From Caldicoprobacter oshimai DSM 21659 (GTDB lineage: Bacteria; Bacillota; Clostridia; Caldicoprobacterales; Caldicoprobacteraceae): a stretch of DNA of 46,582 bases. Below are positions 28,211 to 37,104 of the stretch, piece by piece. A model generated the notes under the pieces. It worked only from the letters and a program-made list of their open reading frames with translations, did not search any database and had not been told where the DNA came from. How positions within the stretch are numbered: the stretch's first letter is position 1; each line of letters starts with the position of its first letter. The DNA lies in assembly GCA_000526435.1 (NCBI GenBank), contig JAGB01000005.1, forward strand, positions 1 to 46,582, in the 5' to 3' direction. The position numbers and the translations under genes are program-made.

Positions 28211-29335
28211 TCAAGAATTAACTTTATTTAACGCATATATATGTAGCATATTATCTCTGCTTAATACATAAAAACGATCAGGGGCAAAAGGCGACCAATA
28301 TACTTTTGTTGGATGTACATCTAAAGTATAAGCCTTGACGGTGTTTCCGTTTTTTCCTATAATGATCAAATCGCCGTTTCTGTTCAGGGCGATGAGTTGC
28401 TGCTCTTTGTATGGCTGTAAATTGGTCAGTCCATATGGAAGTTCCAATAATTCCTTTTCCCCGTTGCTGCGTACATACACAGCGTTGGCCTTATTAAACC
28501 TTGCCTTTGGGAAATAGAGCACCAGGTCGTTGCCTAAAGCTGCATACTGATGGATATAACAGTTGGGGGCATTGATGCTCCATTTAATTGAACCATCAAT
28601 ATTGTAACATATTATCTGATGTATGCCAACCAAAACAATGCTTTTTTGGGTCCTGTAAATCTTGTAAAACATTGAATCGTTCAATGACAGCATTCCTTGC
28701 GGGGAATCGCCATCGATGAAATTAAACACACGCGTCGATGGGTATGGAGTATCAGTAGCTAGGGTAAGAATAGAGAAACCCTTGGTAAGAGGATCATAGG
28801 ACGCATCCATATAATGTGAATGGTCCATACCTTCTAAATTGATGGTATACACATTGTCTTTTTCAAGGAGTAACGGTTTTAACAGGTTACCTTGTGTCTT
28901 TAATACCACCAAGAGCATATCACCCAGTTCACGTATATCAAATCCTTCACTTCCTTCTTCAATGGTATACACCAACCTGAAAGGTGTATGTGAAGTCTCA
29001 TATACGAATCTATTGTTTACTAGCGCATATCGAGAAGTAGATTGATTGATAACAGGGGAATTGCCCACCACTGCTATATCTTCTGGTTTAAAGGGCAAGC
29101 TCATCTCTTTACCATCAAACGTGTAAAATTTGGTATTAGTACCTGAAACTGCAAATCCGTCTTTAAAAAAATGTACATGCGCGTCTTGTTCTACCTGTAT
29201 AGGCCCGTTTAATAAGTTGCTGGCCTGTAGGCTTTCATGTCTATAGAACAATGTCTCATACAGTCGAGTATGCATTACTATGCCGATTGCGAGAACAATT
29301 AATGTAATGAGTAAGGCTAGTTTTATCTTCTTCAT
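28211..29335 (-). CDS. membrane-anchored propeller-like protein (DUF5711 type)
   Basis: A 374-residue protein with one N-terminal membrane segment (about residues 5-24, ALLITLIVLAIGIVMHTRLY). A long extracytoplasmic part follows, built of repeated beta-blade-like units (FYTFDGKEM, ICYNIDGSIKWSI, LIALNRNGDLIIIGKNGN, FYVLSRDNMLHIYALN), typical of beta-propellers. I associate this layout with DUF5711 proteins often found next to cvpA in Clostridia. The start is ATG 29335, with GGAGG 5 nt upstream; an ATG 12 bp further up overlaps that RBS. No enzymatic motif is visible. It heads the small ORF-cvpA group. Confidence 0.65.
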   Translation of the reverse strand: MKKIKLALLITLIVLAIGIVMHTRLYETLFYRHESLQASNLLNGPIQVEQDAHVHFFKDGFAVSGTNTKFYTFDGKEMSLPFKPEDIAVVGNSPVINQSTSRYALVNNRFVYETSHTPFRLVYTIEEGSEGFDIRELGDMLLVVLKTQGNLLKPLLLEKDNVYTINLEGMDHSHYMDASYDPLTKGFSILTLATDTPYPSTRVFNFIDGDSPQGMLSLNDSMFYKIYRTQKSIVLVGIHQIICYNIDGSIKWSINAPNCYIHQYAALGNDLVLYFPKARFNKANAVYVRSNGEKELLELPYGLTNLQPYKEQQLIALNRNGDLIIIGKNGNTVKAYTLDVHPTKVYWSPFAPDRFYVLSRDNMLHIYALNKVNS

Positions 29336-29552
29336 CTTATCCTCCATTAATTGATAATTTCATCAGAAAAGAAAATACGAAATTAATATTGATATTTCGC
29401 CAAAAAGTGAAAAAATCCTGCTTTTAACATGGCCAATTATTTTTTTATGGCCCAAGCATTATGTTTCAGTCAGGTTTCATAAAAATTATATTGAATGACT
29501 TTTTGGGTAGCAGGAAAAAATGAGATAAAAAAGGTAGGAGGAATTTAAGGCA

Positions 29553-30128
29553 GTGCAAGCAATAGAGAATAGAATTATCGATATTAAAAATCCCAATGCA
29601 TTACCGATGTTCACTGAAAGATTTATTTTTACTTTTAGAGAAGCGTACAAGATGGAATGCACCAGCATTGTCGTGTTGTGTATTGGCACTGATCGATCAA
29701 CGGGAGACTGCCTTGGCCCTTTAGTGGGATACAAACTCAGTTCGATGGTCAAGTGGCAAAACGTATTTGTGTATGGTACTTTGGAGAATCCAGTACACGC
29801 CAAAAACCTGCACAGTACGCTTAGTACGATAAAAACAAATCATAAACGTCCGTTTATAATAGCTGTTGATGCATGTCTGGGAAGCCATGAAAAGGTTGGG
29901 TGTATAATAGTGGATAAAGGTCCCATTGTTCCGGGGGCGGGCGTTAACAAGAAGCTACCCAAAGCAGGAGATATGTACATAATAGGAATAGTAAATGTGG
30001 GCGGTTTGGCAGAATATCTCATACTGCAAAACACCAGGTTGAGCCTGGTCATGAATATGGCCGATATCATCAGCAGAGGAATGTATTTGAGCTTTTCAAA
30101 GTTGGCAGAGGCATCGGTTTGGACTTAA
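29553..30128 (+). CDS. yyaC: spore protease YyaC family protein
   Basis: A 191-residue protein of the YyaC (DUF1256) family, related to the germination protease GPR and located near parAB in many spore-formers. Recognisable stretches are IVVLCIGTDRSTGDCLGPLVG (residues 39-59), VYGTLENPVHA, IIAVDACLGS and VPGAGVNKKLPKAGD. GTG start with AGGAGG about 11 nt upstream. Its TAA overlaps the convergent ykuS stop in a shared TTAA. It is strong evidence that the organism forms spores. Confidence 0.9.
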   Translation: MQAIENRIIDIKNPNALPMFTERFIFTFREAYKMECTSIVVLCIGTDRSTGDCLGPLVGYKLSSMVKWQNVFVYGTLENPVHAKNLHSTLSTIKTNHKRPFIIAVDACLGSHEKVGCIIVDKGPIVPGAGVNKKLPKAGDMYIIGIVNVGGLAEYLILQNTRLSLVMNMADIISRGMYLSFSKLAEASVWT

Positions 30129-30418
30129 AATAAAGGGCTGTATACGCGCCTTTCGATTATTTGAACGATCTCGTCTATATCCTTGTCCTTTGCATTGATC
30201 AAGATGGCGCCAGAATAATTATAGGCAGGAGTTAGCATTGTATACTGCTGAGATAGATATTTGTTAATATTAAGCAGAGTGTTGTCGTTGTTTTCTTCAA
30301 GGTATATCAATGCATCAATGGGGTAATTGGCTTCGTCATAAAACACCGCTTTATATCCCAGCTGGTTTAACTGATTTTTTATATAATCCAGCCCCCTTTG
30401 AACGGCTATGACTTTCAT
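30125..30418 (-). CDS. YkuS / UPF0180 family protein
   Basis: A 97-residue soluble protein of unknown function. It shows the alternating pattern of the UPF0180 family (MKVIAVQRGLDYIKNQLNQLGY ... YSGAILINAKDKDIDEIVQIIERRV), though longer than Bacillus YkuS. The start is ATG 30418, preceded by GGAGGTG. That RBS lies in the descending arm of a strong hairpin. Upstream in-frame residues (MVYRKHLLEKK) are unlikely to be used. It follows the DUF4446 gene on the same strand. Confidence 0.75.
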   Translation of the reverse strand: MKVIAVQRGLDYIKNQLNQLGYKAVFYDEANYPIDALIYLEENNDNTLLNINKYLSQQYTMLTPAYNYSGAILINAKDKDIDEIVQIIERRVYSPLF

Positions 30419-30461
30419 AAAAAAACACCTCCACTGATATTTTTTCTCAAGGAGGTGTTTT
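30419..30461 (-). terminator. terminator of the DUF4446 gene that sequesters the ykuS ribosome binding site
   Basis: On the minus strand AAAACACCTCC (30451-30461) pairs perfectly over 11 bp with GGAGGTGTTTT (30422-30432) across an 18-nt A-rich loop. A run of T follows directly, then the ykuS ATG. The GGAGG in the second arm is the ykuS RBS, so the hairpin is both a terminator shape and an RBS-hiding structure. Confidence 0.75.
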
Positions 30462-30494
30462 CTATACACCATTTATATTTGGTTTTACAGCTAA

Positions 30495-31010
30495 TTAGAT
30501 CTTAGTAGAAGGACTGTTTTGGTTGATGGCTCTATTTATAGCTTCAATTTCTTCTTGAGATAAAGGATAGGTAGAGGTACCATTTTGGATTGGTTTTGCG
30601 TATATGGAGGAAGAACTTCTGGTGAACAACCCTGTCAGAACTACTCCATTATTGTTTTTATCCAGTAAGGCCACCGAAAAGCTCAAATCGCTACCCATCT
30701 GTTCAAATGGATTGTACCGTATAATTCCTACCCTTTGTACGCAGAATTCTAGTTCTTTCGCTAAATTCTGGTATCTCTGTTCTAAATCCTGGATTTTAAC
30801 GGCATTATTTTTGACGCAATCAAGGTGATGCATCAGCAACGCTTCAAGATTTTTATTGTCCATGCCCCTCATCAAACGCTTATATTTTCTGATAATTTTT
30901 CGAGTTTTTATCGAGTAAACTATTACGATCGTAAACGCCAGTACAGATAAGGCAGCCGAAATAGCTGTGATCAAGTAGCCGTATTCTTCCCAAATTATGT
31001 ACAAGTCCAT
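30495..31010 (-). CDS. DUF4446 family membrane protein
   Basis: A 171-residue protein with one N-terminal membrane helix (residues 12-34, LITAISAALSVLAFTIVIVYSI), a basic/coiled stretch (37-90) and a soluble C-terminal domain with FEQMGSDLSFSVALLDKNNNGVVLTGLFTRSSSSIYAKPI. This end pattern marks DUF4446, a family of unknown function common beside parAB/yyaC in Clostridia. GAGAGGG RBS 6 nt before the ATG. Confidence 0.8.
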   Translation of the reverse strand: MDLYIIWEEYGYLITAISAALSVLAFTIVIVYSIKTRKIIRKYKRLMRGMDNKNLEALLMHHLDCVKNNAVKIQDLEQRYQNLAKELEFCVQRVGIIRYNPFEQMGSDLSFSVALLDKNNNGVVLTGLFTRSSSSIYAKPIQNGTSTYPLSQEEIEAINRAINQNSPSTKI

Positions 31011-31038
31011 ATGTTACCCTCTCCCCTTGCAAAAACCT

Positions 31039-31911
31039 CTAGCAAAATACAAGGATACCCTGATTTAACACAGAAAATTGGACAGGGGTTGTCGCGATTA
31101 TATCGCCATCTCCGTTTACCGGAAGGCTTTCATTGCTGTGTATTTTCACCTTTTTGCACCTGTAAGCCTTAACATAAGGCAGATCCAGGTATTTCCCCGA
31201 TACGAATTTCCAAAACAAAAAAGGGAACTTAAACCGCGGGACGGGCGTAATCAATATTGCATCGATGTATCCGTCATCTATAGAACCGTTGGGATTTACG
31301 TTCATTCCTCCTCCGTAATAGGTACCATTAGCAATAGCAAAAAGTAGTATTTTCGCACTAATTTTGGTATTATCGATCTCGAGTATAACGTCTTTGTGCC
31401 TGTAAGTGATGAACTTAAGGAATGCCGCTATGTAGTAAGCCGCTTTACCGGAAATCCAGCGTTTAACCTTTTGTATATCGCGGGCTATCTCGGCATCAAA
31501 GCCTACGCTGGCAACGTTGAAGAAATAACCATCACCGTAAGAGACTGCATCTATGTATTTAGGTTTACCATATGCGATAATAGATAGGGCCTTATCTATT
31601 TTGGAAGGAATGTTTAGGCTTTTTGAGAGGTCATTGCCTGTACCTGTGGGCAGGATGCCCAGAGGAGTTAATGAGCCAACCAGACCATTTGCAACCTCCA
31701 TAACGGTGCCATCGCCTCCTACTGCCACAACGGCATCGTATGACAAAGAGATGGCACTCTTTGCCAGAGCTGTGGCATGTCCCTTGTATTGAGTTTTTGT
31801 TATCTCATATTTAAAACGGCATTGTCTGCAAAATTGTTCAATTAAAGGTATGGCACCAAGCGCTGTGCCATTTCCTGCAGCAGGATTTACAATGAACAGC
31901 AGTTCTTTCAT
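31039..31911 (-). CDS. YegS/DgkB-type lipid kinase
   Basis: A diacylglycerol-kinase-like enzyme. The catalytic domain shows FIVNPAAGNG (residues 6-15), the nucleotide loop GGDGTVMEV (65-73), LGILPTGTGNDLSKSL and the C-terminal NGDGD stretch, in 290 residues without a membrane helix. Members phosphorylate diacylglycerol or related lipids; the exact substrate cannot be told from sequence. In Gram-positives DgkB recycles diacylglycerol from lipoteichoic acid synthesis. It lies 28 bp downstream of the DUF4446 gene's start, reading the same way from upstream. Confidence 0.9.
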   Translation of the reverse strand: MKELLFIVNPAAGNGTALGAIPLIEQFCRQCRFKYEITKTQYKGHATALAKSAISLSYDAVVAVGGDGTVMEVANGLVGSLTPLGILPTGTGNDLSKSLNIPSKIDKALSIIAYGKPKYIDAVSYGDGYFFNVASVGFDAEIARDIQKVKRWISGKAAYYIAAFLKFITYRHKDVILEIDNTKISAKILLFAIANGTYYGGGMNVNPNGSIDDGYIDAILITPVPRFKFPFLFWKFVSGKYLDLPYVKAYRCKKVKIHSNESLPVNGDGDIIATTPVQFSVLNQGILVFC

Positions 31912-31929
31912 ATCTACTCCCCTGTTTCT

Positions 31930-33261
31930 TCAAAATATGTATCTCTTTTTCCTTTTATTTCTTCGTCTGCGTATCATATACATTATTATAATTAGCAGCA
32001 ATATGCCTATAAAAACCAGTTCTACTGGAACATCATAACCCAATATGTGAACATATTCAATATTATCATCGTTGGTTTCGACGCTATTGTGGGATTCGGT
32101 TTGGTCATCTGCGGTTTCATCCGTTTCTTCTAATTCTTCAGGAGGAGGCGGTGGGGGAGACAGCCTTTTGATCTCATCTTCCACCCATTTTATAAAAATG
32201 GCATTGTTTTTTAAAGAGGGTTGTACCCCTTTGAGGTAATCTAGGATTTCCTGTTCCCTTCCCATGAGTTTCAAAAGGGATACCCTGTCATAGATTATCT
32301 TGTTGCGTATCACATTGGAAAGAGGCTCTTCAAAGCCAGGGGAGGCTTGAAGCTGGTCAAATATTTCAAGGGCCATCCCCGGCTGATAAAGCTCCATATG
32401 GCACAGGGCTTTTAAATATTTCAATTCATTATTTAATTCAAAAGAAGGATTCGCCTCCAGGAATTTGGCAATCGATGCAACGGCATCATCATAGTCCATT
32501 TTTTCGTATGATTTGACTATGTCGATCACGTCGGTATTATTTTGCGCTTTTTGTTTTAGATAGCTTGCCACAGCCAGCTCAACAGGGTAAAAATAAAGCT
32601 GCAGGTCTTCGGCTTGCCTGACATCCAAAAAGCGCCATATCAACCTGCCTCCGGTATCGTATTCAGAAGGCATGGTTGAGGGATTGGGTTCAAACACATA
32701 GGGGGGATAAAAGTCCAAGTCTGCTATAACCTGAATGTAGTTAATAGGTCCCTTCCAAAGGCTAAGAAGTCTTAGAGGAACATATATAGTTCGAAGTTCG
32801 GTCTGATCAGATTTGTTATCTATCGTAAAAGAAGATTTAATGGCTTTAGATTGGCCGGGGGCTAGTTTCACTGTAAATGTACTCCAATTGGGAGGCAAAA
32901 ACATATCGGGCATTTCTGGATTTTGAGCGGCACGTACCGTGGTAAGCCTTTGACTTTGCCCCTCAACTATTACTGAAGGCTGTTTTACGGCCACTATGTC
33001 ATCATATTTCGAAGGTATGCCCACTGTAATGCTTGCCTCTGAAGGGCCGTCATTCCTTATGACCATGGACGTATCAACAGCTGTGAATGTCGGCCGCACT
33101 CTCAGGGTGGCCTGAAATGAAACCAGGGTTATGTTGTCGCTTTGAATCGGATAGGCCCTTCTTCTGGATATCTCCACTGGGACTTGTATGGCATATGCGG
33201 GGATGGCAAAGACAAACGCACAAATAAAAATTGTGACCCAGACAAACAGCCTTTTCCTCAA
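31930..33261 (-). CDS. secreted, C-terminally anchored protein of unknown function
   Basis: Not recognised. The 443-residue protein has a signal peptide (1-24, ending AIPAYA). A beta-rich extracytoplasmic domain (30-225) follows, with Ig/cell-wall-adhesion-like strands (VIRNDGPSEASITVGIPSKYDD). Next is a helical region with TPR-like spacing (about 245-370, ELKYLKALCHMELYQPGMALEIFDQL). A proline run and acidic linker (371-405) lead to one C-terminal membrane helix (VELVFIGILLLIIIMYMI) and a basic tail RRRRNKRKKR. The topology predicts most of the protein outside, anchored at the C-terminus. It lies just upstream of the lipid kinase gene (18-bp gap), so they may be one operon. Confidence 0.7.
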   Translation of the reverse strand: MRKRLFVWVTIFICAFVFAIPAYAIQVPVEISRRRAYPIQSDNITLVSFQATLRVRPTFTAVDTSMVIRNDGPSEASITVGIPSKYDDIVAVKQPSVIVEGQSQRLTTVRAAQNPEMPDMFLPPNWSTFTVKLAPGQSKAIKSSFTIDNKSDQTELRTIYVPLRLLSLWKGPINYIQVIADLDFYPPYVFEPNPSTMPSEYDTGGRLIWRFLDVRQAEDLQLYFYPVELAVASYLKQKAQNNTDVIDIVKSYEKMDYDDAVASIAKFLEANPSFELNNELKYLKALCHMELYQPGMALEIFDQLQASPGFEEPLSNVIRNKIIYDRVSLLKLMGREQEILDYLKGVQPSLKNNAIFIKWVEDEIKRLSPPPPPPEELEETDETADDQTESHNSVETNDDNIEYVHILGYDVPVELVFIGILLLIIIMYMIRRRRNKRKKRYIF

Positions 33262-33374
33262 TTTTTTATCCCCCCAATCGTTAACCCATAAAACAACACC
33301 CTTTTAATTAGTCTAGCATAACTTACTGCAATGGACAAGGAGTGTTTTAGGAACAAATGACAATTAAAATTATT

Positions 33375-33420
33375 AAGGTAAGACCGTATAATATGCATTA
33401 TATGCGGTCTTACCTTTTTT
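33375..33420. terminator. terminator downstream of the MFS gene
   Basis: A 16-bp stem with one G-T wobble: AAGGTAAGACCGTATA (33375-33390) and TATGCGGTCTTACCTT (33401-33416), with a 10-nt loop. A TTTTTT run lies on the plus-strand side; the minus-strand side is A/T-rich. It directly follows the MFS stop codon on the minus strand. Confidence 0.7.
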
Positions 33421-33422
33421 GC

Positions 33423-34568
33423 CTATTTTATAAACCTGCCTGAAATCAAGGTCCCTGAAAGCCCCAATACAGCAGTCAATACAAATCCCCATGTCAATCC
33501 CAGCATATCGCTTATAAGACCTGTAAAGGCTGGTCCAAGGAACATGCCTATGGCGTATATGGCCTGGAAAAAGCCCATGGCGGTGGCTCTTTTGGAGTCT
33601 TCTACCGATTTTATGCTCAGCGCCATAAGCAGGGGGTATACAAGTCCACGGCCTATTCCTCCGATGGCCTGGGATATGTACAGCAAATATATATTTTTAA
33701 TAAATGGGATTGCGGCACAGGCGGCAGAAATAATGACGAAGCCCATAGCAATCACTTCCTTTTCACCGTAGCGTTTTGAGAAGAATGAGCCGCTTGCAGC
33801 CGAGGCAAATACCGCAGGAAGGGCAGAGAAAGTGGCCAAAAGCCCCAGCTGCGCATTGCTGGCGCCTATGTTTTTGGCTGCAACCGGCGTAAACCCGTAG
33901 GTGGTTGCAAAGGTGATGAACTGGACGAGTATTGCAAGCCCCGAGACCAGCAGCAGTTTGCAATCCCTTGATACTGAAAGGAGCTGCGATACGGTAAGGG
34001 GCTGGCGATCTACGTTTTTGTTTTCTACTATGAACAGGCTCAATAAAAGACCTATTAACCCGCCAAAAGCTGCTACCGTGAAAGTGCTGGCTTGTCCGAA
34101 ATGTTGCGCTGCGTAACCACCTATCAGCGTGGCCGACATCTGGCCTATTGTGGTAAAGGAGTTTATAATTCCTACGGCTTTAGGGGCGTTCTGCTGGGCA
34201 AAGTAGCTCGAGAACAGGACTGTATATGCTACCCAGGCCGAGGCAGCAACTCCTGCTAGGGAGCGAAACCACAGCAGCCAAAACGGCGCCTTGAAAAACC
34301 ACATCCCTACAGCGCTTATGAGAGAAGCGGTAATGCCCATGATTATAAAAAATTTTCTATTGCCCATTTTATCCGAAAGGATTCCCAGGGGAATCCTGAG
34401 CAGCATTTGGGTAAACCCATACGATCCTACGATGAGGCCTATCATCTTGTAGGATGCCCCCAGGGATTTGGCATAAGGCGATAAGATGGGCACGTAGGAA
34501 TACATTGAAAACCAATACAAGCTGGTTGCAATGCAAAACAGCGGTATGCGGCAAGAACCCTTGTTCAT
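33423..34568 (-). CDS. MFS transporter
   Basis: A 381-residue major facilitator with about 12 membrane helices. The loop 2-3 signature is GILSDKMGNRKFF, and the equivalent in the second half is GSFFSKRYGEKEVI. The C-terminus ends in a helix, GFVLTAVLGLSGTLI. The substrate cannot be predicted; drug/small-molecule exporters of this size are common. The gene appears monocistronic, with its own terminator. The ATG at 34568 has CGGGGGATGTA upstream, a modest RBS. Confidence 0.9.
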   Translation of the reverse strand: MNKGSCRIPLFCIATSLYWFSMYSYVPILSPYAKSLGASYKMIGLIVGSYGFTQMLLRIPLGILSDKMGNRKFFIIMGITASLISAVGMWFFKAPFWLLWFRSLAGVAASAWVAYTVLFSSYFAQQNAPKAVGIINSFTTIGQMSATLIGGYAAQHFGQASTFTVAAFGGLIGLLLSLFIVENKNVDRQPLTVSQLLSVSRDCKLLLVSGLAILVQFITFATTYGFTPVAAKNIGASNAQLGLLATFSALPAVFASAASGSFFSKRYGEKEVIAMGFVIISAACAAIPFIKNIYLLYISQAIGGIGRGLVYPLLMALSIKSVEDSKRATAMGFFQAIYAIGMFLGPAFTGLISDMLGLTWGFVLTAVLGLSGTLISGRFIK

Positions 34569-34640
34569 TACATCCCCCGGTTGCTCTCAAAGGATTTCAG
34601 AATTAATTATCCTAATTATACCATTAACCATGCTCAAAAT

Positions 34641-34858
34641 CTAGTGAAGCCTGGCCAAGGAATCTTCAATTTTTGACAGGTAATATTTTTCTTCCCGTGC
34701 CATGTGGTTTGCAACCAGGGGAATGAGGTAGAAGCCATATAGTCTTTTTCCTTTGAAGACAGCGCGCTTTGCAAAAATATGGCATGATCGCGCATAACGC
34801 TCAGCCAGAAGAGCATCTCCGCTCTTGTATTGTACACTGCAATCCCTCCCTTTTCCAT
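34641..34858 (-). pseudogene. collapsed DUF2935 (ferritin-like) gene
   Basis: The first half (ATG 34858, GGGAGGG nearby) reads AEMLFWLSVMRDHAIFLQS ALSSKEKDYMA, the start of a DUF2935 helical domain. After about 42 codons the frame turns to unrelated residues. In the +1 frame from there the sequence reads YLIPLVANHMAREEKYYL and then SKIEDSLARLH, stopping at 34641. That is the typical end of the same family. Intact members are several times longer, so most of the middle is deleted and the remaining ends are out of frame. An alternative is a small independent ORF of 74 residues in the first frame, ending at 34634. Confidence 0.65.
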
Positions 34859-35013
34859 ATTGGATTTATTACAGTATATTCATGAAAATATGTTCAGGTT
34901 CAGGGCAACTCATTAAATCAAAAAAGAGTTTAAATATGGTGAAAATCGTACAAGGAATTAACTGATCCATGGCGAATATAATGAATTGACACCGAAAAAG
35001 GAGATGGTAACAA

Positions 35014-35982
35014 ATGCGGTTTGCCCATATCTATGACCTGGCAAAGAGGGTAAAATCAAACATACAGCGGGTGATTGTGGGAAAAGAGGATATAATAGAC
35101 CTTTTGCTGGTGGCGTTGATTTCATCGGGGCATGTGCTTTTGGAGGATGTGCCGGGTATGGGAAAGACCTTGCTTGCCAAATGCTTGGCAAAGTCCTTGG
35201 ACTGCACCTTTAAAAGGGTTCAGTTCACGCCCGACCTTCTGCCCAGCGACTTGAGCGGAATAAACTATTTCAACCAAAAAATCGGCGAGTTTGAATTCAG
35301 GCCTGGCCCAATTTTCACAAATATACTGCTGGCCGATGAGATAAACAGGGCTACGCCCAGGACGCAGTCCAGCCTCCTCGAATGCATGGAGGAAAGGCAG
35401 GTCACCATCGACGGTGAGACCATGAAGCTGCAGCAGCCTTTTATGGTTATCGCCACCCAAAACCCTATAGAAATCCAGGGGACTTTTCCGCTGCCTGAGG
35501 CACAGCTGGATCGTTTTTTGCTAAAGGTTCAGATGGGCTATCCATCCACTTCGGAGGGAATTGAAATCTTGAAAAGGTTTAAGGAGAGAAACCCGTTTGA
35601 CGAGATCTCCCCAGTCGTCAGCCGGGAAGAGATTATAGCCGCTCAACGGGATTATGTGAACGTCTTTGTGAGCGATGACATTCTTCGGTATATAGTGAAT
35701 ATCGTTGAGATGACCAGAAAGCACAATGACGTGCATTTGGGCGTAAGCCCCCGGGGAAGCCAGGCACTCCTTAGGGCATCACAGGTATATGCAATACTGC
35801 AAGGGAGGGACTATGTCATTCCCGATGACGTCAAGGCAATGGCAAAGCCGGTACTCAGGCACAGGATGATTTTGAGAAATGTAATGGCCGCCAAGGGCGG
35901 TCAGCAGGATGAAATCATTGATCAAATACTGCGGCAGGTTCCGGTGCCCACCGAAGAACGGCTGTGGGAAAGGGAAGGTTAA
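35014..35982 (+). CDS. MoxR-family AAA+ ATPase
   Basis: A 322-residue AAA+ protein of the MoxR type. Walker A is EDVPGMGKTLLA (about residues 43-54), Walker B and its neighbour LLADEINRATPRTQSSLLECMEE, sensor 1 ATQNP, arginine finger region PEAQLDRF, and a C-terminal lid (SPRGSQALLRASQ). MoxR ATPases act as chaperones for assembling or activating metal-binding or membrane complexes. It is followed directly by DUF58 and DUF4129 genes, the usual cluster. AAGGAG RBS. The 155 bp upstream contain no recognisable promoter. Confidence 0.93.
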   Translation: MRFAHIYDLAKRVKSNIQRVIVGKEDIIDLLLVALISSGHVLLEDVPGMGKTLLAKCLAKSLDCTFKRVQFTPDLLPSDLSGINYFNQKIGEFEFRPGPIFTNILLADEINRATPRTQSSLLECMEERQVTIDGETMKLQQPFMVIATQNPIEIQGTFPLPEAQLDRFLLKVQMGYPSTSEGIEILKRFKERNPFDEISPVVSREEIIAAQRDYVNVFVSDDILRYIVNIVEMTRKHNDVHLGVSPRGSQALLRASQVYAILQGRDYVIPDDVKAMAKPVLRHRMILRNVMAAKGGQQDEIIDQILRQVPVPTEERLWEREG

Positions 35983-35985
35983 ACC

Positions 35986-37104
35986 ATGTCTGTTCAGTGG
36001 TTTATATTTATAACCGTTGTCATTGTGATGATACAAGGGCTGGTATTCAGAAAGTGGGGGCTAAAAAACCTCAAATACCATAGGTATTTTAACGTTCCGG
36101 CCGTGTTTGAGGGGCAAGAGGTGGAGATGGTTGAGGTGATATCCAATGAAAAGCTCTTGCCTGTCCCATGGCTCCGCATAGAATCCAAAATCAGCGCAAA
36201 TCTGAAATTTCAAAAGCAGTTCAATCTCGATATACAGCATCAACAGTTTCACAAAAGCCTTTTCAGCTTGATGCCGTACACTCGAATCATCCGGCGGCAC
36301 AAAGTGAAGTGCTTAAAGAGGGGATGTTATTATCTCAATTCGGTTACGATGACCTGTGGTGATTTGTTTGGATTTCAGGAAGTGTCAAAGGAGTTTCAGC
36401 TGTCGGCACAGCTTCTGGTATATCCCAAACTCATACCGATGGAGGATATTCCTTTGCCGTCTCACAGCTGGCAGGGAGATGTGACGGTGAAGCGCTGGAT
36501 AGTGGATGACCCGTTCATGGTGGCGGGAGTAAGGGATTATGCTTACGGCGATCCTCTAAACCGCATCAACTGGAAAGCCACTGCCCGTACTGGCAAGATA
36601 AAGGTCAATAACCTCGATTTTACTGCAAACCCCAGGTTGATGATATACTTAAACGTTGACATTTCCGAAGAGATGTGGAATGCTGTCACTGAACCCGAAA
36701 GGATTGAAAAGGGCATATCCTATGTTGCTTCCATTGCACAGCACATTATTTCCCGGGGAATAGAGGTGGGGTTTGGAAGCAACGGATACCTGATAGACCG
36801 GCCAGGGGAACCGGTGCGCATCTTGCCGAGGTGCAGCCTGGAGCATCTCACCACCATATATGAAGCCCTGGCTAAATTGGTTATAGCAAGGAGCGTGACA
36901 TTCTTTACATTTCTGGAACAGGACCTGGCAAGAGGGGTTACGGGGATGGATTTTCTCATAATCACCTCTTACGTAAGCCCGCGGATGGAGAACCAGATAA
37001 GAAAGCTGAAGGAATACGGCAATGCAGTGGAATTTCTTTGGCTGCACCCGCAACAGGATATAAGGAGTGAAGAGCATGAAGAATCAGGCATTGGCGTTTC
37101 TTAA
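35986..37104 (+). CDS. DUF58 domain membrane protein
   Basis: A 372-residue protein with an N-terminal membrane segment (residues 5-20), a beta-rich middle, and the DUF58 core with the signature DPLNRINWKATARTGKIKVN near residue 200. A von Willebrand A-like C-terminal half follows, with the MIDAS-like start YLNVDISEEMW. DUF58 proteins accompany MoxR ATPases; their role is not established. The end overlaps the next gene by about 29 bp, so the three genes form one translation-coupled operon. Confidence 0.9.
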   Translation: MSVQWFIFITVVIVMIQGLVFRKWGLKNLKYHRYFNVPAVFEGQEVEMVEVISNEKLLPVPWLRIESKISANLKFQKQFNLDIQHQQFHKSLFSLMPYTRIIRRHKVKCLKRGCYYLNSVTMTCGDLFGFQEVSKEFQLSAQLLVYPKLIPMEDIPLPSHSWQGDVTVKRWIVDDPFMVAGVRDYAYGDPLNRINWKATARTGKIKVNNLDFTANPRLMIYLNVDISEEMWNAVTEPERIEKGISYVASIAQHIISRGIEVGFGSNGYLIDRPGEPVRILPRCSLEHLTTIYEALAKLVIARSVTFFTFLEQDLARGVTGMDFLIITSYVSPRMENQIRKLKEYGNAVEFLWLHPQQDIRSEEHEESGIGVS

